Source of the DNA: Kyrpidia sp.
Lineage (GTDB): Bacteria > Bacillota > Bacilli > Kyrpidiales > Kyrpidiaceae
Length of the DNA stretch: 64,000 bases
Direction: 5' to 3'
Assembly: GCA_029960885.1 (NCBI GenBank)
Contig: JASBVV010000001.1
Location: 38,042 to 102,041 of the forward strand
Below the pieces are notes generated by a model. The model had not been told where the DNA came from. It did no database searches and saw only the letters and a list, made by a program, of their open reading frames with translations. The position numbers were made by a program, and so were the translations under genes. Of this stretch, positions 8,755 to 16,951 are shown piece by piece (positions within the stretch are counted from its first letter, which is position 1; the number at the start of each line of letters is the position of its first letter).

Positions 8755-9540
8755 ATGAAACGCAACAAGGTGGAAATTTGCGGAGTCAACACCTCGCAGT
8801 TGCCGGTACTGACCAACGCCGAGATGCGAAAGTTGTTCGCCGACCTCCAGGCCGGCGACCTCACCGCCCGGGAACGCTTGATTCATGGCAACCTGCGCCT
8901 GGTTCTCTCCGTCATCCAGCGTTTCAACAACCGGGGAGAGAATGTGGACGATCTGTTCCAGGTCGGATGTATCGGTTTGATGAAAGCCATCGATAACTTC
9001 GATCTCAGCCAGAACGTCAAATTTTCCACCTATGCGGTTCCGATGATCATCGGGGAGATTCGGCGGTATCTGCGCGACAACAATCCCATTCGCGTCAGCC
9101 GCTCGCTGCGGGACATCGCGTACAAAGCCCTGCAGGTGCGGGATCAACTGACCAACGAACGGTTGCGGGAACCGACCATCACGGAAATTTCCGAGCAGTT
9201 GAATCTGCCCAAAGAGGATGTGGTGTTCGCCCTGGATGCGATCCAAGATCCGGTGTCCCTGTTCGAGCCGATCTATCATGACGGGGGCGACCCGATTTAT
9301 GTCATGGACCAGATCCGGGATGAGCGCCACCAGGATGTCCTGTGGGTGGAGGAGATCGCCCTTCGGGAAGCGCTGAACAAACTGGGGAAGCGGGAACAAA
9401 AAATTCTATCAATGCGCTTCTTTGAAGGGAAGACCCAGATGGAGGTGGCCGAGGAAATCGGGATCTCCCAAGCTCAGGTGTCCAGATTGGAAAAATCGGC
9501 CATCCAGCATATGCAAAAATTCATCAAGGTCCAGGGATGA
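8755..9540 (+). CDS. sigG: Sigma G, late forespore sigma factor
   Basis: This 261-residue sporulation sigma factor has the sigG hallmarks: MKRNKVEICGVNTSQLPVL at the N-terminus, region 2 (FQVGCIGLMKAIDNFDL) and region 4 (SQAQVSRLEKSAI). It drives late forespore genes such as spoVA. It follows sigE by 74 bases and starts at an ATG after GGGAGGG. There is no pro-sequence. Confidence 0.96.
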   Translation: MKRNKVEICGVNTSQLPVLTNAEMRKLFADLQAGDLTARERLIHGNLRLVLSVIQRFNNRGENVDDLFQVGCIGLMKAIDNFDLSQNVKFSTYAVPMIIGEIRRYLRDNNPIRVSRSLRDIAYKALQVRDQLTNERLREPTITEISEQLNLPKEDVVFALDAIQDPVSLFEPIYHDGGDPIYVMDQIRDERHQDVLWVEEIALREALNKLGKREQKILSMRFFEGKTQMEVAEEIGISQAQVSRLEKSAIQHMQKFIKVQG

Positions 9541-9563
9541 AAAGTCCGGTCCTCACACGGCGG

Positions 9564-9588
9564 CGCCTCGGGGGCGCTTTTTTTTTTT
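9564..9588 (+). terminator. Intrinsic terminator after sigG
   Basis: GCGCC (9564-9568) pairs with GGCGC (9574-9578), followed by a run of about ten T residues. Confidence 0.82.
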
Positions 9589-9658
9589 GGGCACTTTCCC
9601 AGGCCGGCCGCATATATAAGGGGTGAAAGGCAAGGACCGCGGAAGCAGGGATGAGGCG

Positions 9659-9958
9659 ATGGCCACCATGAAGGCATCGGAACTGCAAGCGAAGGATGTC
9701 GTCAATATTCGTGACGGCGCCAGGCTCGGGACGGTGGGGGACTTGGACATCGATCTCGACCAGGGGGTGGTCCGGGCCATTGTCGTGCCCGGATCGGCCC
9801 GGCTGTTCGGATTGTGGCGGGGCGGGCAGGAGTATGTGATCCCTTGGGATCAGATCGTGAAAATCGGCACGGATGTCATCTTGGTGGAGTTGCGCCCGGC
9901 CGTGGAGGCCGAGGTGTACCGCCCCACGGGCGGTCCCGGTGTGTCCGAGGGGTACTGA
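9659..9958 (+). CDS. ylmC: YlmC/YmxH family PRC-barrel protein
   Basis: This protein of about 99 residues contains a single PRC-barrel-like domain (KDVVNIRDGARLG, then a conserved VIPWDQIVKIG). The family is found in sporulating Firmicutes at this position (sigG-ylmC-ylmD). A role in sporulation is suggested but not defined. ATG 9659 has GCAGGG eight bases upstream; ATG 9668 is also possible. Confidence 0.82.
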   Translation: MATMKASELQAKDVVNIRDGARLGTVGDLDIDLDQGVVRAIVVPGSARLFGLWRGGQEYVIPWDQIVKIGTDVILVELRPAVEAEVYRPTGGPGVSEGY

Positions 9959-10005
9959 GATGTGGTACACTGTGGGCGAGAACCTACAGGTTGGGGGAGC
10001 GGGGC

Positions 10006-10851
10006 ATGGAATGGGAGTTGGCCCGGACGGGGGGCGTGGCCTATTGGAGAATGGCGGCATGGGAATCTCTGGGCGGGGTTCGCGCCCGTTTTTTCACCCG
10101 GTTGGGCGGCTCCAGCCGGCCTCCTTACGACAGCCTGAATTTCGGGTTTGGGTCGGGGGATGCGATCGAGACGGTACAGGACAACCGCCGGCGGGCCGCC
10201 GCCTCTTTCGGCCGGTCACTTGAATCCTGGACGTTTTGCCATCAGGTTCACGGCAACCGGATCCTGTCCGTCTCCGCGGCCGATGCGGGTCGGGGAGCTC
10301 TGGGGCCGCACGACATTCTGGGGGAAGCGGACGGGATGGTCACCCGGGAGCCGGGGGTGGTCCTCGCCGTTCTGGCGGCCGATTGTGTGCCGGTTCTGCT
10401 TTATGCCCCCGATATCGGGGCGGTGGCGGCGGTCCACGCCGGGTGGCGCGGCACGGCGGTTCGGGTTGTGGAAGCGGCCATCGGCGCATTGGTGGATTGG
10501 GGGGCGGCCGCGGATCGGATGTACGGGGCCATCGGGCCGTCCATCGGTCCGTGCTGTTACGAGGTGGACGATCGGGTGCGCCTTGCGTTCGACGATCACT
10601 GGACCGCCGTCCCCGAAGGGGTGTTTGTGCCGAATCGTCCCGGCCACTACACCCTGGATTTGTGGGGGGCCAACCGAGAGATCCTGCGGCAAAACGGCGT
10701 GCCCGGGGAACGGGTTGCGGTGCTGGGCGTGTGCACGTCCTGTCGGCCCGATGTCTGTTATTCGCACCGAAGAGATCGCGGCGTGACCGGCCGGATGGCG
10801 GCGGCTGTGGCTCTGGTGCACGGCGGTCCGACGTCCGGGACGGAGGGATAA
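10006..10851 (+). CDS. pgeF: PgeF/YlmD (YfiH family) copper/zinc-dependent purine nucleoside hydrolase or laccase-like enzyme
   Basis: This 281-residue protein has the three family metal ligands in order: His82 in QVHG, Cys127 in ADCVPV and His144 in HAGWRGT. Family members have been described as polyphenol oxidases, as purine nucleoside phosphorylases and as peptidoglycan editing factor PgeF, so the physiological role is not settled. The ATG at 10006 follows GGGGGAG by six bases. It is placed as in the ylmCDEFGH cluster. Confidence 0.88.
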   Translation: MEWELARTGGVAYWRMAAWESLGGVRARFFTRLGGSSRPPYDSLNFGFGSGDAIETVQDNRRRAAASFGRSLESWTFCHQVHGNRILSVSAADAGRGALGPHDILGEADGMVTREPGVVLAVLAADCVPVLLYAPDIGAVAAVHAGWRGTAVRVVEAAIGALVDWGAAADRMYGAIGPSIGPCCYEVDDRVRLAFDDHWTAVPEGVFVPNRPGHYTLDLWGANREILRQNGVPGERVAVLGVCTSCRPDVCYSHRRDRGVTGRMAAAVALVHGGPTSGTEG

Positions 10852-10854
10852 GAC

Positions 10855-11589
10855 ATGACCATCGAAGAGCGGCTCGAGTTCGTGAAAGGACGGATTGCCC
10901 GGGCGTGCGCCCGGGTGGGACGCGATCCGGGCGGGGTCCGGCTGGTCGCCGTCAGCAAGTACATCGATGCGCTCCAGGCCGGGCGGTGGGTGAGAGCCGG
11001 GCTGACCGACCTCGGGGAGAATCGGTGGCGGGTGGCGAAAGAGAAGGTCGAGTCTTTCGGGGGCGAGGTGACCTGGCATTTTATCGGCCACCTGCAAACC
11101 AACAAGGTCAAACCCGTGGTGGAACATTTCACATGGCTTCATTCGCTGGACAGGCTTTCCCTGGTCGACGCCTTGGCCAAACGGTTGGGAGAGGTCGAGC
11201 TTGCGGGGGGTCGTCCTTTTTATACCCTGGTGCAGGTGAACGTGGCCGGGGAAGAGACCAAAAGCGGCATCCCCCCCGAGGATGTGGGGGATCTCCTCGA
11301 TTACATACACGGTCTTCGCCGGTCGCCGCGCTGGAAGATGGCCGGATTTATGACCATGGCTCCCCGGGTGCGGGAGGCCGAAGAGGCGCGGGAAGTGTTT
11401 CGCGGACTGCGTGAAATTCGAGACCGGTTTGCCGATCATCCCGTCTGGGAAGGTCGGAGTGCCCTGGAGTTGTCCATGGGCATGTCCGACGATTATGAAG
11501 TGGCGGTGGAAGAAGGGGCGACCATGGTTCGCCTGGGCCGGGTGTTGCTGGGGGATGAGGGAGCCGGTGGAGCAGCCGACTCTGAATGA
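10855..11589 (+). CDS. ylmE: YlmE/YggS family PLP-binding protein
   Basis: This 244-residue alanine-racemase-like single-domain barrel carries the PLP lysine in VAVSKY (Lys35) and C-terminal LSMGMSDD. YggS/PLPBP proteins keep free PLP and amino acid pools in balance. No enzymatic reaction is assigned. It follows pgeF by three bases in a tight operon. Confidence 0.93.
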   Translation: MTIEERLEFVKGRIARACARVGRDPGGVRLVAVSKYIDALQAGRWVRAGLTDLGENRWRVAKEKVESFGGEVTWHFIGHLQTNKVKPVVEHFTWLHSLDRLSLVDALAKRLGEVELAGGRPFYTLVQVNVAGEETKSGIPPEDVGDLLDYIHGLRRSPRWKMAGFMTMAPRVREAEEAREVFRGLREIRDRFADHPVWEGRSALELSMGMSDDYEVAVEEGATMVRLGRVLLGDEGAGGAADSE

Positions 11590-11608
11590 AAGGGAGAGGG
11601 ATGACGGT

Positions 11609-12034
11609 ATGAGCGGTCGGGTTCGCCGATGGTTGCAGTTCCTCGGTTTTGGCGACGATGACTTGATCGAAGAACCCCGGGAGGAGGAGGTTCCGGGTCC
11701 GATGGCGGCGCCCGGGAAAAAGGGGGCGGTGGTCAGCCTTCACCAGCCCAAGGCGGTGAAACTGGTGCTGTGTGAACCCGCCCGATTCGAGGAAGGGCAG
11801 GGCATCGCGGATCACCTGCGCAATCGCCGGGCGGCGGTGATCAATCTGCAAAAGGTTCCTTATGAAGAAGGGCTGCGCATCATGGATTTTCTCAGCGGCG
11901 TCTTGTACGCTTTGGGGGGCACCATGCAGAAAATCGGCCCTCAGATTATTCTCTGTGCTCCGGACAATGTGGATGTGCAGGGGGCCATCTCCGATTACCT
12001 GAACCAACAGGAGTCCCAGGACAAAATGAGGTGA
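11609..12034 (+). CDS. sepF: SepF, FtsZ-bundling division protein
   Basis: This 141-residue protein has an N-terminal membrane-binding amphipathic stretch (RVRRWLQFLGF), an acidic linker and a C-terminal SepF domain (HLRNRRAAVINLQKV, RIMDFLSG). SepF polymerises into rings that bind FtsZ and can replace FtsA. ATG 11609 has AGGGAGAGGG eight bases upstream. Confidence 0.92.
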   Translation: MSGRVRRWLQFLGFGDDDLIEEPREEEVPGPMAAPGKKGAVVSLHQPKAVKLVLCEPARFEEGQGIADHLRNRRAAVINLQKVPYEEGLRIMDFLSGVLYALGGTMQKIGPQIILCAPDNVDVQGAISDYLNQQESQDKMR

Positions 12035-12043
12035 AGCGCGGCG

Positions 12044-12346
12044 TTGAACGTGTACATGACGGTGATTCAACTGGTGGAGATCGTGCTCAATGTCTACTGG
12101 TACCTGCTTGTCGCCCGGGGATTCCTTTCATTTTTTCCCGACGTCTGGCATACCCGGTTGGGCGATTGGCTGGTGCGGCTGACGGAGCCGTACCTGGCTT
12201 TGTTTCGGCGGTTCATTCCCAGTTTGCCCCTCGGTGCGGTCTCGCTGGATCTCTCGTATCTCGTGGCTCTCATCGTCTATTTGTTCCTCGAACGGGGTGT
12301 GTGGCAACTGCTCGCATGGATCTTTCAGATGGCGGGGCTGATGTAG
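12044..12346 (+). CDS. ylmG: YlmG/YggT family membrane protein
   Basis: This 100-residue protein has two hydrophobic segments (about 8-30 and 68-95) and the YggT pattern FLSFFPD. It sits between sepF and ylmH, as in related genomes. The family has been linked to division or nucleoid organisation in plastids and bacteria without a defined activity. The TTG at 12044 is the likely start; ATG 12056 is an alternative. Confidence 0.85.
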   Translation: MNVYMTVIQLVEIVLNVYWYLLVARGFLSFFPDVWHTRLGDWLVRLTEPYLALFRRFIPSLPLGAVSLDLSYLVALIVYLFLERGVWQLLAWIFQMAGLM

Positions 12347-13120
12347 GTGTCATTTCCGTGGGAATCTCACCTTCATCCGGGTGAGCGGCCGTTCGCCCGG
12401 CAGGCCCTGCGGTGGGTGGAGGCGGCCGGGGAACGTTGGCGCCCGGTGTTGACCGATTTTTACGATCATCGCCGGCAACAGATCGTCCGGGTGATCGCCG
12501 CCACCGTGGGCGGTGTCAAGGTTCGCGCCTGGGGCGGTTACCCCGAGGCCGAGCGGGCCAGGCTGTGGATCGCCCCCGAGCCGCTCGTGCCCCGGGAGGA
12601 CGACTGGGAGCTGGGGTTTGTGAGGGTCCGGGCCAGAGGCGCCTCCTGGTCGCACGGGGATGTGCTGGGATCCCTTCTCGGCCTGGGCATTCGCCGGGAG
12701 AAAATCGGCGATCTCTCGGTGGCTCCCGAGGAAGCCCGGTGCATTGTCACCGAGGAAATGACGGCGTTTTTGTGCGTCCACTGGCGAAAGATCGGAAGGT
12801 TTTCCGTTCATCCCGAGGCGATCGCGGACCGGGATTTTGTCCCCCCGGAGATGTCCTGGCGGGAGGAGCGCGTGTCCGTCGCCTCCCTGCGCTTGGATGC
12901 GGTGCTGCACGAGGCGTTGCACTGGCCCCGCCAAAAGGCGGCGGATTGGATCAAGAAAGGCATGGTTCAGGTCAATTGGGCCGTGTGCGGGGAAGTTTCC
13001 CGGGAGGTGGCGGCCGGGGACACTCTCTCGGTTCGCGGCGTCGGGCGTCTGAGGATCGCCGGAGTGGAAGGGCGGAGTCGTCGGGGAAGATGGATCTTGC
13101 GGGTCGGGTTTCTGCAGTAG
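12347..13120 (+). CDS. ylmH: YlmH, S4-domain RNA-binding protein
   Basis: This 257-residue protein has an S4 RNA-binding domain in its last third (SLRLDAVLHEALHWPRQ, then KGMVQVNWAVC). YlmH of B. subtilis has been reported to bind ribosomes and act in rescue of stalled nascent chains. The GTG start directly abuts the ylmG stop, with no intergenic base. Confidence 0.88.
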   Translation: MSFPWESHLHPGERPFARQALRWVEAAGERWRPVLTDFYDHRRQQIVRVIAATVGGVKVRAWGGYPEAERARLWIAPEPLVPREDDWELGFVRVRARGASWSHGDVLGSLLGLGIRREKIGDLSVAPEEARCIVTEEMTAFLCVHWRKIGRFSVHPEAIADRDFVPPEMSWREERVSVASLRLDAVLHEALHWPRQKAADWIKKGMVQVNWAVCGEVSREVAAGDTLSVRGVGRLRIAGVEGRSRRGRWILRVGFLQ

Positions 13121-13196
13121 TCGGGTGCAGGATTTCCCGAACCGGCGTCGAATTTTTAGGGACAGCACGGATGCAGACTCGGGGGAGGTGGGCGGC

Positions 13197-13688
13197 GTGC
13201 CGCTGACGCCGTTGGATATTCACAATAAGGAATTCAGCGTATCCTTTCGTGGTTATAATCAAGATGAAGTGAATGAATTTCTGCGGCAGATCATCCAGGA
13301 GTTCGAGGCGCTGATCCGGGAAAACAAACAACTGACGGAACAGGTGCGCCAGATGGAGGAACGGCTTGGGCACTTCACCAACTTGGAAGAGAGCCTCAGT
13401 AAGTCGATCGTCGTGGCCCAGGAGGCGGCCGAAGAGGTGAAGGCGAACGCCCGGAAAGAGGCCCAGTTGATCGTGCGCGAAGCGGAGAAAAACGCCGACC
13501 GGATCGTCAACGAGGCGCTGATGAAGTCCCGGAAGATTCTCATGGACATGGAGGAAATCCAAAAGCAGGTGTCGGTGTTCCGCACCCGTTTCCGGTCACT
13601 GGTTCAGGCGCAGTTGGAATTGATCGAAGCCCCCGACTGGGACCACCTGGTCGAAGATTTGCAGCAGGCCGGACAGTTGGAATCGTAA
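13197..13688 (+). CDS. divIVA: DivIVA, pole- and septum-marking coiled-coil protein
   Basis: This 163-residue protein has the conserved N-terminal lipid-binding module (LTPLDIHNKEFSVSFRGYN, with the exposed Phe-Arg of the FRGY turn) followed by two long coiled coils. DivIVA recognises negative membrane curvature, and in spore formers it helps anchor the chromosome origin at the pole. The GTG at 13197 sits eight bases after GGGGGAGG, so the longer frame upstream is not used. Confidence 0.93.
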   Translation: MPLTPLDIHNKEFSVSFRGYNQDEVNEFLRQIIQEFEALIRENKQLTEQVRQMEERLGHFTNLEESLSKSIVVAQEAAEEVKANARKEAQLIVREAEKNADRIVNEALMKSRKILMDMEEIQKQVSVFRTRFRSLVQAQLELIEAPDWDHLVEDLQQAGQLES

Positions 13689-13714
13689 ACCGGCGAAGGG
13701 GGAAGACGCCGAAT

Positions 13715-13743
13715 TTGACAGGTTTTCCGGCAGAATTTATACT
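13715..13743 (+). promoter_or_regulatory. Strong vegetative promoter upstream of ileS
   Basis: TTGACA (13715-13720) is a perfect -35. The spacer is 17 bases and TATACT (13738-13743) is the -10. Transcription would start near 13750, leaving an untranslated leader of about 135 bases. Confidence 0.85.
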
Positions 13744-13822
13744 GAATGGTGCGGATTGGCGTCGATCGGCCGGTGGGTCGACGCTGCGGGAGTATGGAGA
13801 GGGTTGTGCGGCGAAAGGTGAC

Positions 13823-13857
13823 GGCCTCTCGTCCCTGCGCGGGGATGGGGGCTTTTT
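13823..13857 (+). terminator. Terminator-like hairpin in the ileS leader
   Basis: A GC-rich interrupted stem (13823-13852) is followed by TTTTTG, 27 bases before the ileS start and downstream of the promoter. A second perfect 7-bp stem (13759-13765 with 13778-13784) precedes it. This is the layout of an attenuator. I do not see the T-box core, so the regulator is unknown. Confidence 0.6.
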
Positions 13858-13884
13858 GTTTGTCGGGTGAAAGGAGGACGCCTC

Positions 13885-16671
13885 ATGGACTATAGCCACA
13901 CCCTGCACTTGCCGAAGACCGATTTTCCAATGAAGGGAAATTTACCCAAACGCGAGCCGGAGATTCAGCGCCGGTGGGATGAGATCGGCTTGTATCGCCG
14001 GTCGGTGGAAATGCGGCGGGGGCGGCCGAAATTCATTCTCCACGACGGTCCCCCGTACGCCAACGGGAACATTCACGTGGGCCACGCCCTGAACAAGATT
14101 CTGAAAGATATCATTGTGAAGTTCAAGACCATGGACGGTTATGAAGCCCCGTATGTGCCGGGCTGGGACACCCACGGACTGCCCATTGAACATGCGATCA
14201 TCAAGTCCGAAAAGTTGAATCGCCACGAGATCGATGTGCTGGGGTTCAGAGAGATGTGCCGGCAGTACGCCCTGGAGTACATTGATCGCCAGCGGCAGCA
14301 ATTCAAGCGCCTGGGGGTGCGCGGGGATTGGGATCATCCGTACATGACCCTGGAACCCGCCTATGAAGCGGCACAGATCCGGGTGTTCGGGGAAATGGCG
14401 AAAAAGGGCTATATCTATAAGGGACTGAAGCCCGTCTATTGGTGTCCGTCTTGTGAAACCGCCCTCGCCGAGGCGGAGATCGAGTATCGGGACAAGGTGT
14501 CCCCGAGCATTTACGTCAAATTTCCCGTCGTGGACGGGAAGGGCGTCGTCGAGCCGGACGGTGCCTCGGTGGTGATCTGGACCACGACCCCGTGGACGCT
14601 GGTGGCCAACCAGGCGGTGGCCTTGGGCCCATCGTTGCGCTATGTGCTCGCCCAGGTCGGCGCCGAGCGGTGGGTGGTGGCCAAGGACCGGCTCGAAGAT
14701 GTGTTGACAGCGGCGGGAGCCGGTCCGAATGCCGGACGGGTCTTGACCGAGTTTGAAGGGCGGGATTTCGAAGGCGGTCTGCTTCAGCACCCGTTTTACG
14801 CCGACCGGAGGGTGCCGGTGGTGTTGGGGGATCACGTCACCCTGGACGCCGGCACCGGAGCGGTGCACACCGCCCCGGGGCACGGCATGGAAGATTACGT
14901 GGTGGGACTGAAATATCACTTGCCCATCGTGGCGCCGGTGGATGACCGCGGGCGGTTCACCGAGGAGGGACGGCCGGTGCAGGGTCAGTTTTACGCCAAG
15001 GCGAACGATGCGCTCTGCGATCTTCTGCGGCGGGAGGGGGCCATGGTGGCGGAAGGGCGGATCAGCCACCAGTACCCCCATTGTTGGCGATGCAAAAACC
15101 CGGTGATTTATCGGGCGACGGAGCAGTGGTTCGCGTCCATCGACCGGTTTCGCCGTGCGCTGCTCGATGAGATTGAACGGGTTCGGTGGATCCCCGCCTG
15201 GGGCCAACATCGGATTCACAACATGGTGGCCGAGCGCGAGGATTGGTGCATCTCCCGCCAGCGGGTGTGGGGCGTGCCCATCCCGGTTTTCTACTGCGAG
15301 TCGTGCGGGGAGACGGCGATCGACGATCGGACCATTGATCAGGTGGCGCGGCTGTTCGAGCAATACGGGTCCCAGGTGTGGTTTGCCCGGGAGGCGAAAG
15401 ATCTGCTGCCGGAAGGATATCGCTGTCGTTGCGGAGGAGATCGATTCCGCAAGGAAACGGACATTATGGACGTCTGGTTCGATTCGGGATCCAGCCACAT
15501 GGCGGTATTGGAGCAAAGGCCGGAGTTGCGGTGGCCGGCCGACATGTACCTCGAGGGATCGGATCAGCACCGGGGATGGTTCAATTCATCCCTGTCGACG
15601 GCCGTCGCCGTCAAAGGCAGAGCCCCGTACCACGCCGTGCTCACCCACGGATTTCTCCTGGACGGCGAGGGCCGGAAGATGTCGAAGAGCTTGGGGAATG
15701 TGGTGGACCCCCTGGACGTCATGAACCGGCTCGGCGCGGACATTTTGCGACTGTGGGTCGCGTCGGTGGATTACCGTTCGGATGCCCGGGTGTCCGACGC
15801 GATTCTCAAACAGGTGGCGGAAGTCTATCGGAAGATCCGCAACACCTTCCGGTTCCTGCTCGGCAACCTCCATGATTTCGACCCGGCGGAGCACAGGGTT
15901 CCGTACGAGCGGATGGCCGAGTTGGATCGCTGGGCGCTGGATCAGTTGCAGCGGGTGGTGGAGCGGACCACGGCCGCCTATCGGAATTACGAATTTCACC
16001 TGGTGTTCCACGCTGTGCACAATTTTTGCGCCGTACAGATGAGCGCGTTTTATCTCGATGTGCTTAAGGACCGGATGTACTGCAGCCGGTCGGACGACCC
16101 GCTCAGGCGGTCCGCCCAGACCGCGCTGTACGACATCTTGGTGACATTGGTCAGGTTGGTCGCTCCCATCATCAGCCACACCGCCGATGAGGTTTGGGGG
16201 TATATCCCGGGGGTGGACGGACCGAGCGCCCAACTGACCGATTGGCCGGCTGTGCAAGTCGAGTGGAAAGATGACGCCCTCATGCGCAAGTGGGACCTGG
16301 TCCTGGCTCTGCGCTACGAAGTGGCCAAAGGGCTGGAAGCGGCCCGGCAACAGAAGATCATCGGCAACAGCTTGGGGGCGGCGGTGGAGCTCTGGCTTTT
16401 CCCTCCTTTTGAAGAGCTCCGACCCATGGCCGGCGATCTGCCGCAAATCCTGATTGTTTCCCAGGTCATGGTGCATGGGCCGGAAGAGGCGCCGCCCCCC
16501 GACGCCCTGCAGTTCGAGGGAGTGGCTGTAAAAGTGCACCCCGCTCCGGGGAACAAATGTGAACGGTGCTGGATGGTGCTGCCGGAGGTGGGCACCGTGG
16601 AGGGCCATCCGGATCTTTGTGTGCGGTGTGCCGGTGTGATCGGGGAAAAAAAACTTGATGACCAATCCTGA
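13885..16671 (+). CDS. ileS: IleS, isoleucyl-tRNA synthetase
   Basis: This 928-residue class I synthetase has HVGH (residues 64-67, HIGH box) in the Rossmann fold, the CP1 editing domain (TTTPWTL region), KMSKS at about 598-602, and a C-terminal zinc finger with Cys892, Cys895, Cys912 and Cys915. It charges tRNA-Ile and hydrolyses mischarged valine. The ATG at 13885 has AAGGAGG seven bases upstream. Confidence 0.97.
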   Translation: MDYSHTLHLPKTDFPMKGNLPKREPEIQRRWDEIGLYRRSVEMRRGRPKFILHDGPPYANGNIHVGHALNKILKDIIVKFKTMDGYEAPYVPGWDTHGLPIEHAIIKSEKLNRHEIDVLGFREMCRQYALEYIDRQRQQFKRLGVRGDWDHPYMTLEPAYEAAQIRVFGEMAKKGYIYKGLKPVYWCPSCETALAEAEIEYRDKVSPSIYVKFPVVDGKGVVEPDGASVVIWTTTPWTLVANQAVALGPSLRYVLAQVGAERWVVAKDRLEDVLTAAGAGPNAGRVLTEFEGRDFEGGLLQHPFYADRRVPVVLGDHVTLDAGTGAVHTAPGHGMEDYVVGLKYHLPIVAPVDDRGRFTEEGRPVQGQFYAKANDALCDLLRREGAMVAEGRISHQYPHCWRCKNPVIYRATEQWFASIDRFRRALLDEIERVRWIPAWGQHRIHNMVAEREDWCISRQRVWGVPIPVFYCESCGETAIDDRTIDQVARLFEQYGSQVWFAREAKDLLPEGYRCRCGGDRFRKETDIMDVWFDSGSSHMAVLEQRPELRWPADMYLEGSDQHRGWFNSSLSTAVAVKGRAPYHAVLTHGFLLDGEGRKMSKSLGNVVDPLDVMNRLGADILRLWVASVDYRSDARVSDAILKQVAEVYRKIRNTFRFLLGNLHDFDPAEHRVPYERMAELDRWALDQLQRVVERTTAAYRNYEFHLVFHAVHNFCAVQMSAFYLDVLKDRMYCSRSDDPLRRSAQTALYDILVTLVRLVAPIISHTADEVWGYIPGVDGPSAQLTDWPAVQVEWKDDALMRKWDLVLALRYEVAKGLEAARQQKIIGNSLGAAVELWLFPPFEELRPMAGDLPQILIVSQVMVHGPEEAPPPDALQFEGVAVKVHPAPGNKCERCWMVLPEVGTVEGHPDLCVRCAGVIGEKKLDDQS

Positions 16672-16683
16672 TCGTGTTACAAT
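16655..16683 (+). promoter_or_regulatory. Promoter for the M-box transcript, inside the 3' end of ileS
   Basis: TTGATG (16655-16660), a 17-base spacer and TACAAT (16678-16683). It overlaps the last codons of ileS and places the transcript start near 16690, about 20 bases before the M-box core. Confidence 0.75.
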
Positions 16684-16710
16684 CGCGGTGTCAAAAAAGC
16701 AGATTTCACC

Positions 16711-16863
16711 ATCCTCGTTAGGTGAGGCGTGTGTACAAACACAGGCCACTGCCCCACCTTGAAGCAATGGGTAGACCAGGAATTGCCGGATTAAGGCTTT
16801 TCCTAAGGTGGCTGAGCGGTGCGGCTCTACGTTGTACACTGTCGAAGCTCGACTAGGGGGACG
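16711..16863 (+). promoter_or_regulatory. M-box (ykoK) magnesium riboswitch aptamer
   Basis: The conserved M-box segments occur in order: TCGTTAGGTGAGGC (16715-16728), ACAGGCCACTGCCC (16741-16754), CAATGGGTA (16766-16774) and the 3' part ACACTGTCGAAGCTCGACT (about 16836-16854). These match the B. subtilis ykoK leader as I know it. The aptamer compacts around several Mg2+ ions and then favours the downstream terminator, so the gene is expressed when Mg2+ is low. The gene behind it is an ABC permease, not mgtE or corA. Confidence 0.92.
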
Positions 16864-16885
16864 GGTGTGCGGCCTGCGCATGGAT

Positions 16886-16910
16886 TCCCCCGGATGTCGG
16901 GGGTTTTTTT
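16886..16910 (+). terminator. Intrinsic terminator of the M-box expression platform
   Basis: CCCCCG (16887-16892) pairs with CGGGGG (16898-16903), followed by seven T residues at 16904-16910 and 41 bases before the permease start. Confidence 0.87.
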
Positions 16911-16951
16911 GTGGCCGATCGACGGATTCTGTTGACGAAGGGGGGGCGGGC

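Noticed and set aside
13744..13884. T-box before ileS
   Set aside because: I looked for the antiterminator core and stem I motifs and did not find them. The leader is also too short for a full T-box.
13942..15570. Open frame of over 500 codons opposite ileS
   Set aside because: It has the same shadow composition, while the plus strand encodes a complete isoleucyl-tRNA synthetase.
16808..16951. N-terminal extension of the ABC permease starting inside the M-box
   Set aside because: The extra residues are translated riboswitch and terminator sequence, and ATG 16952 has its own ribosome site.
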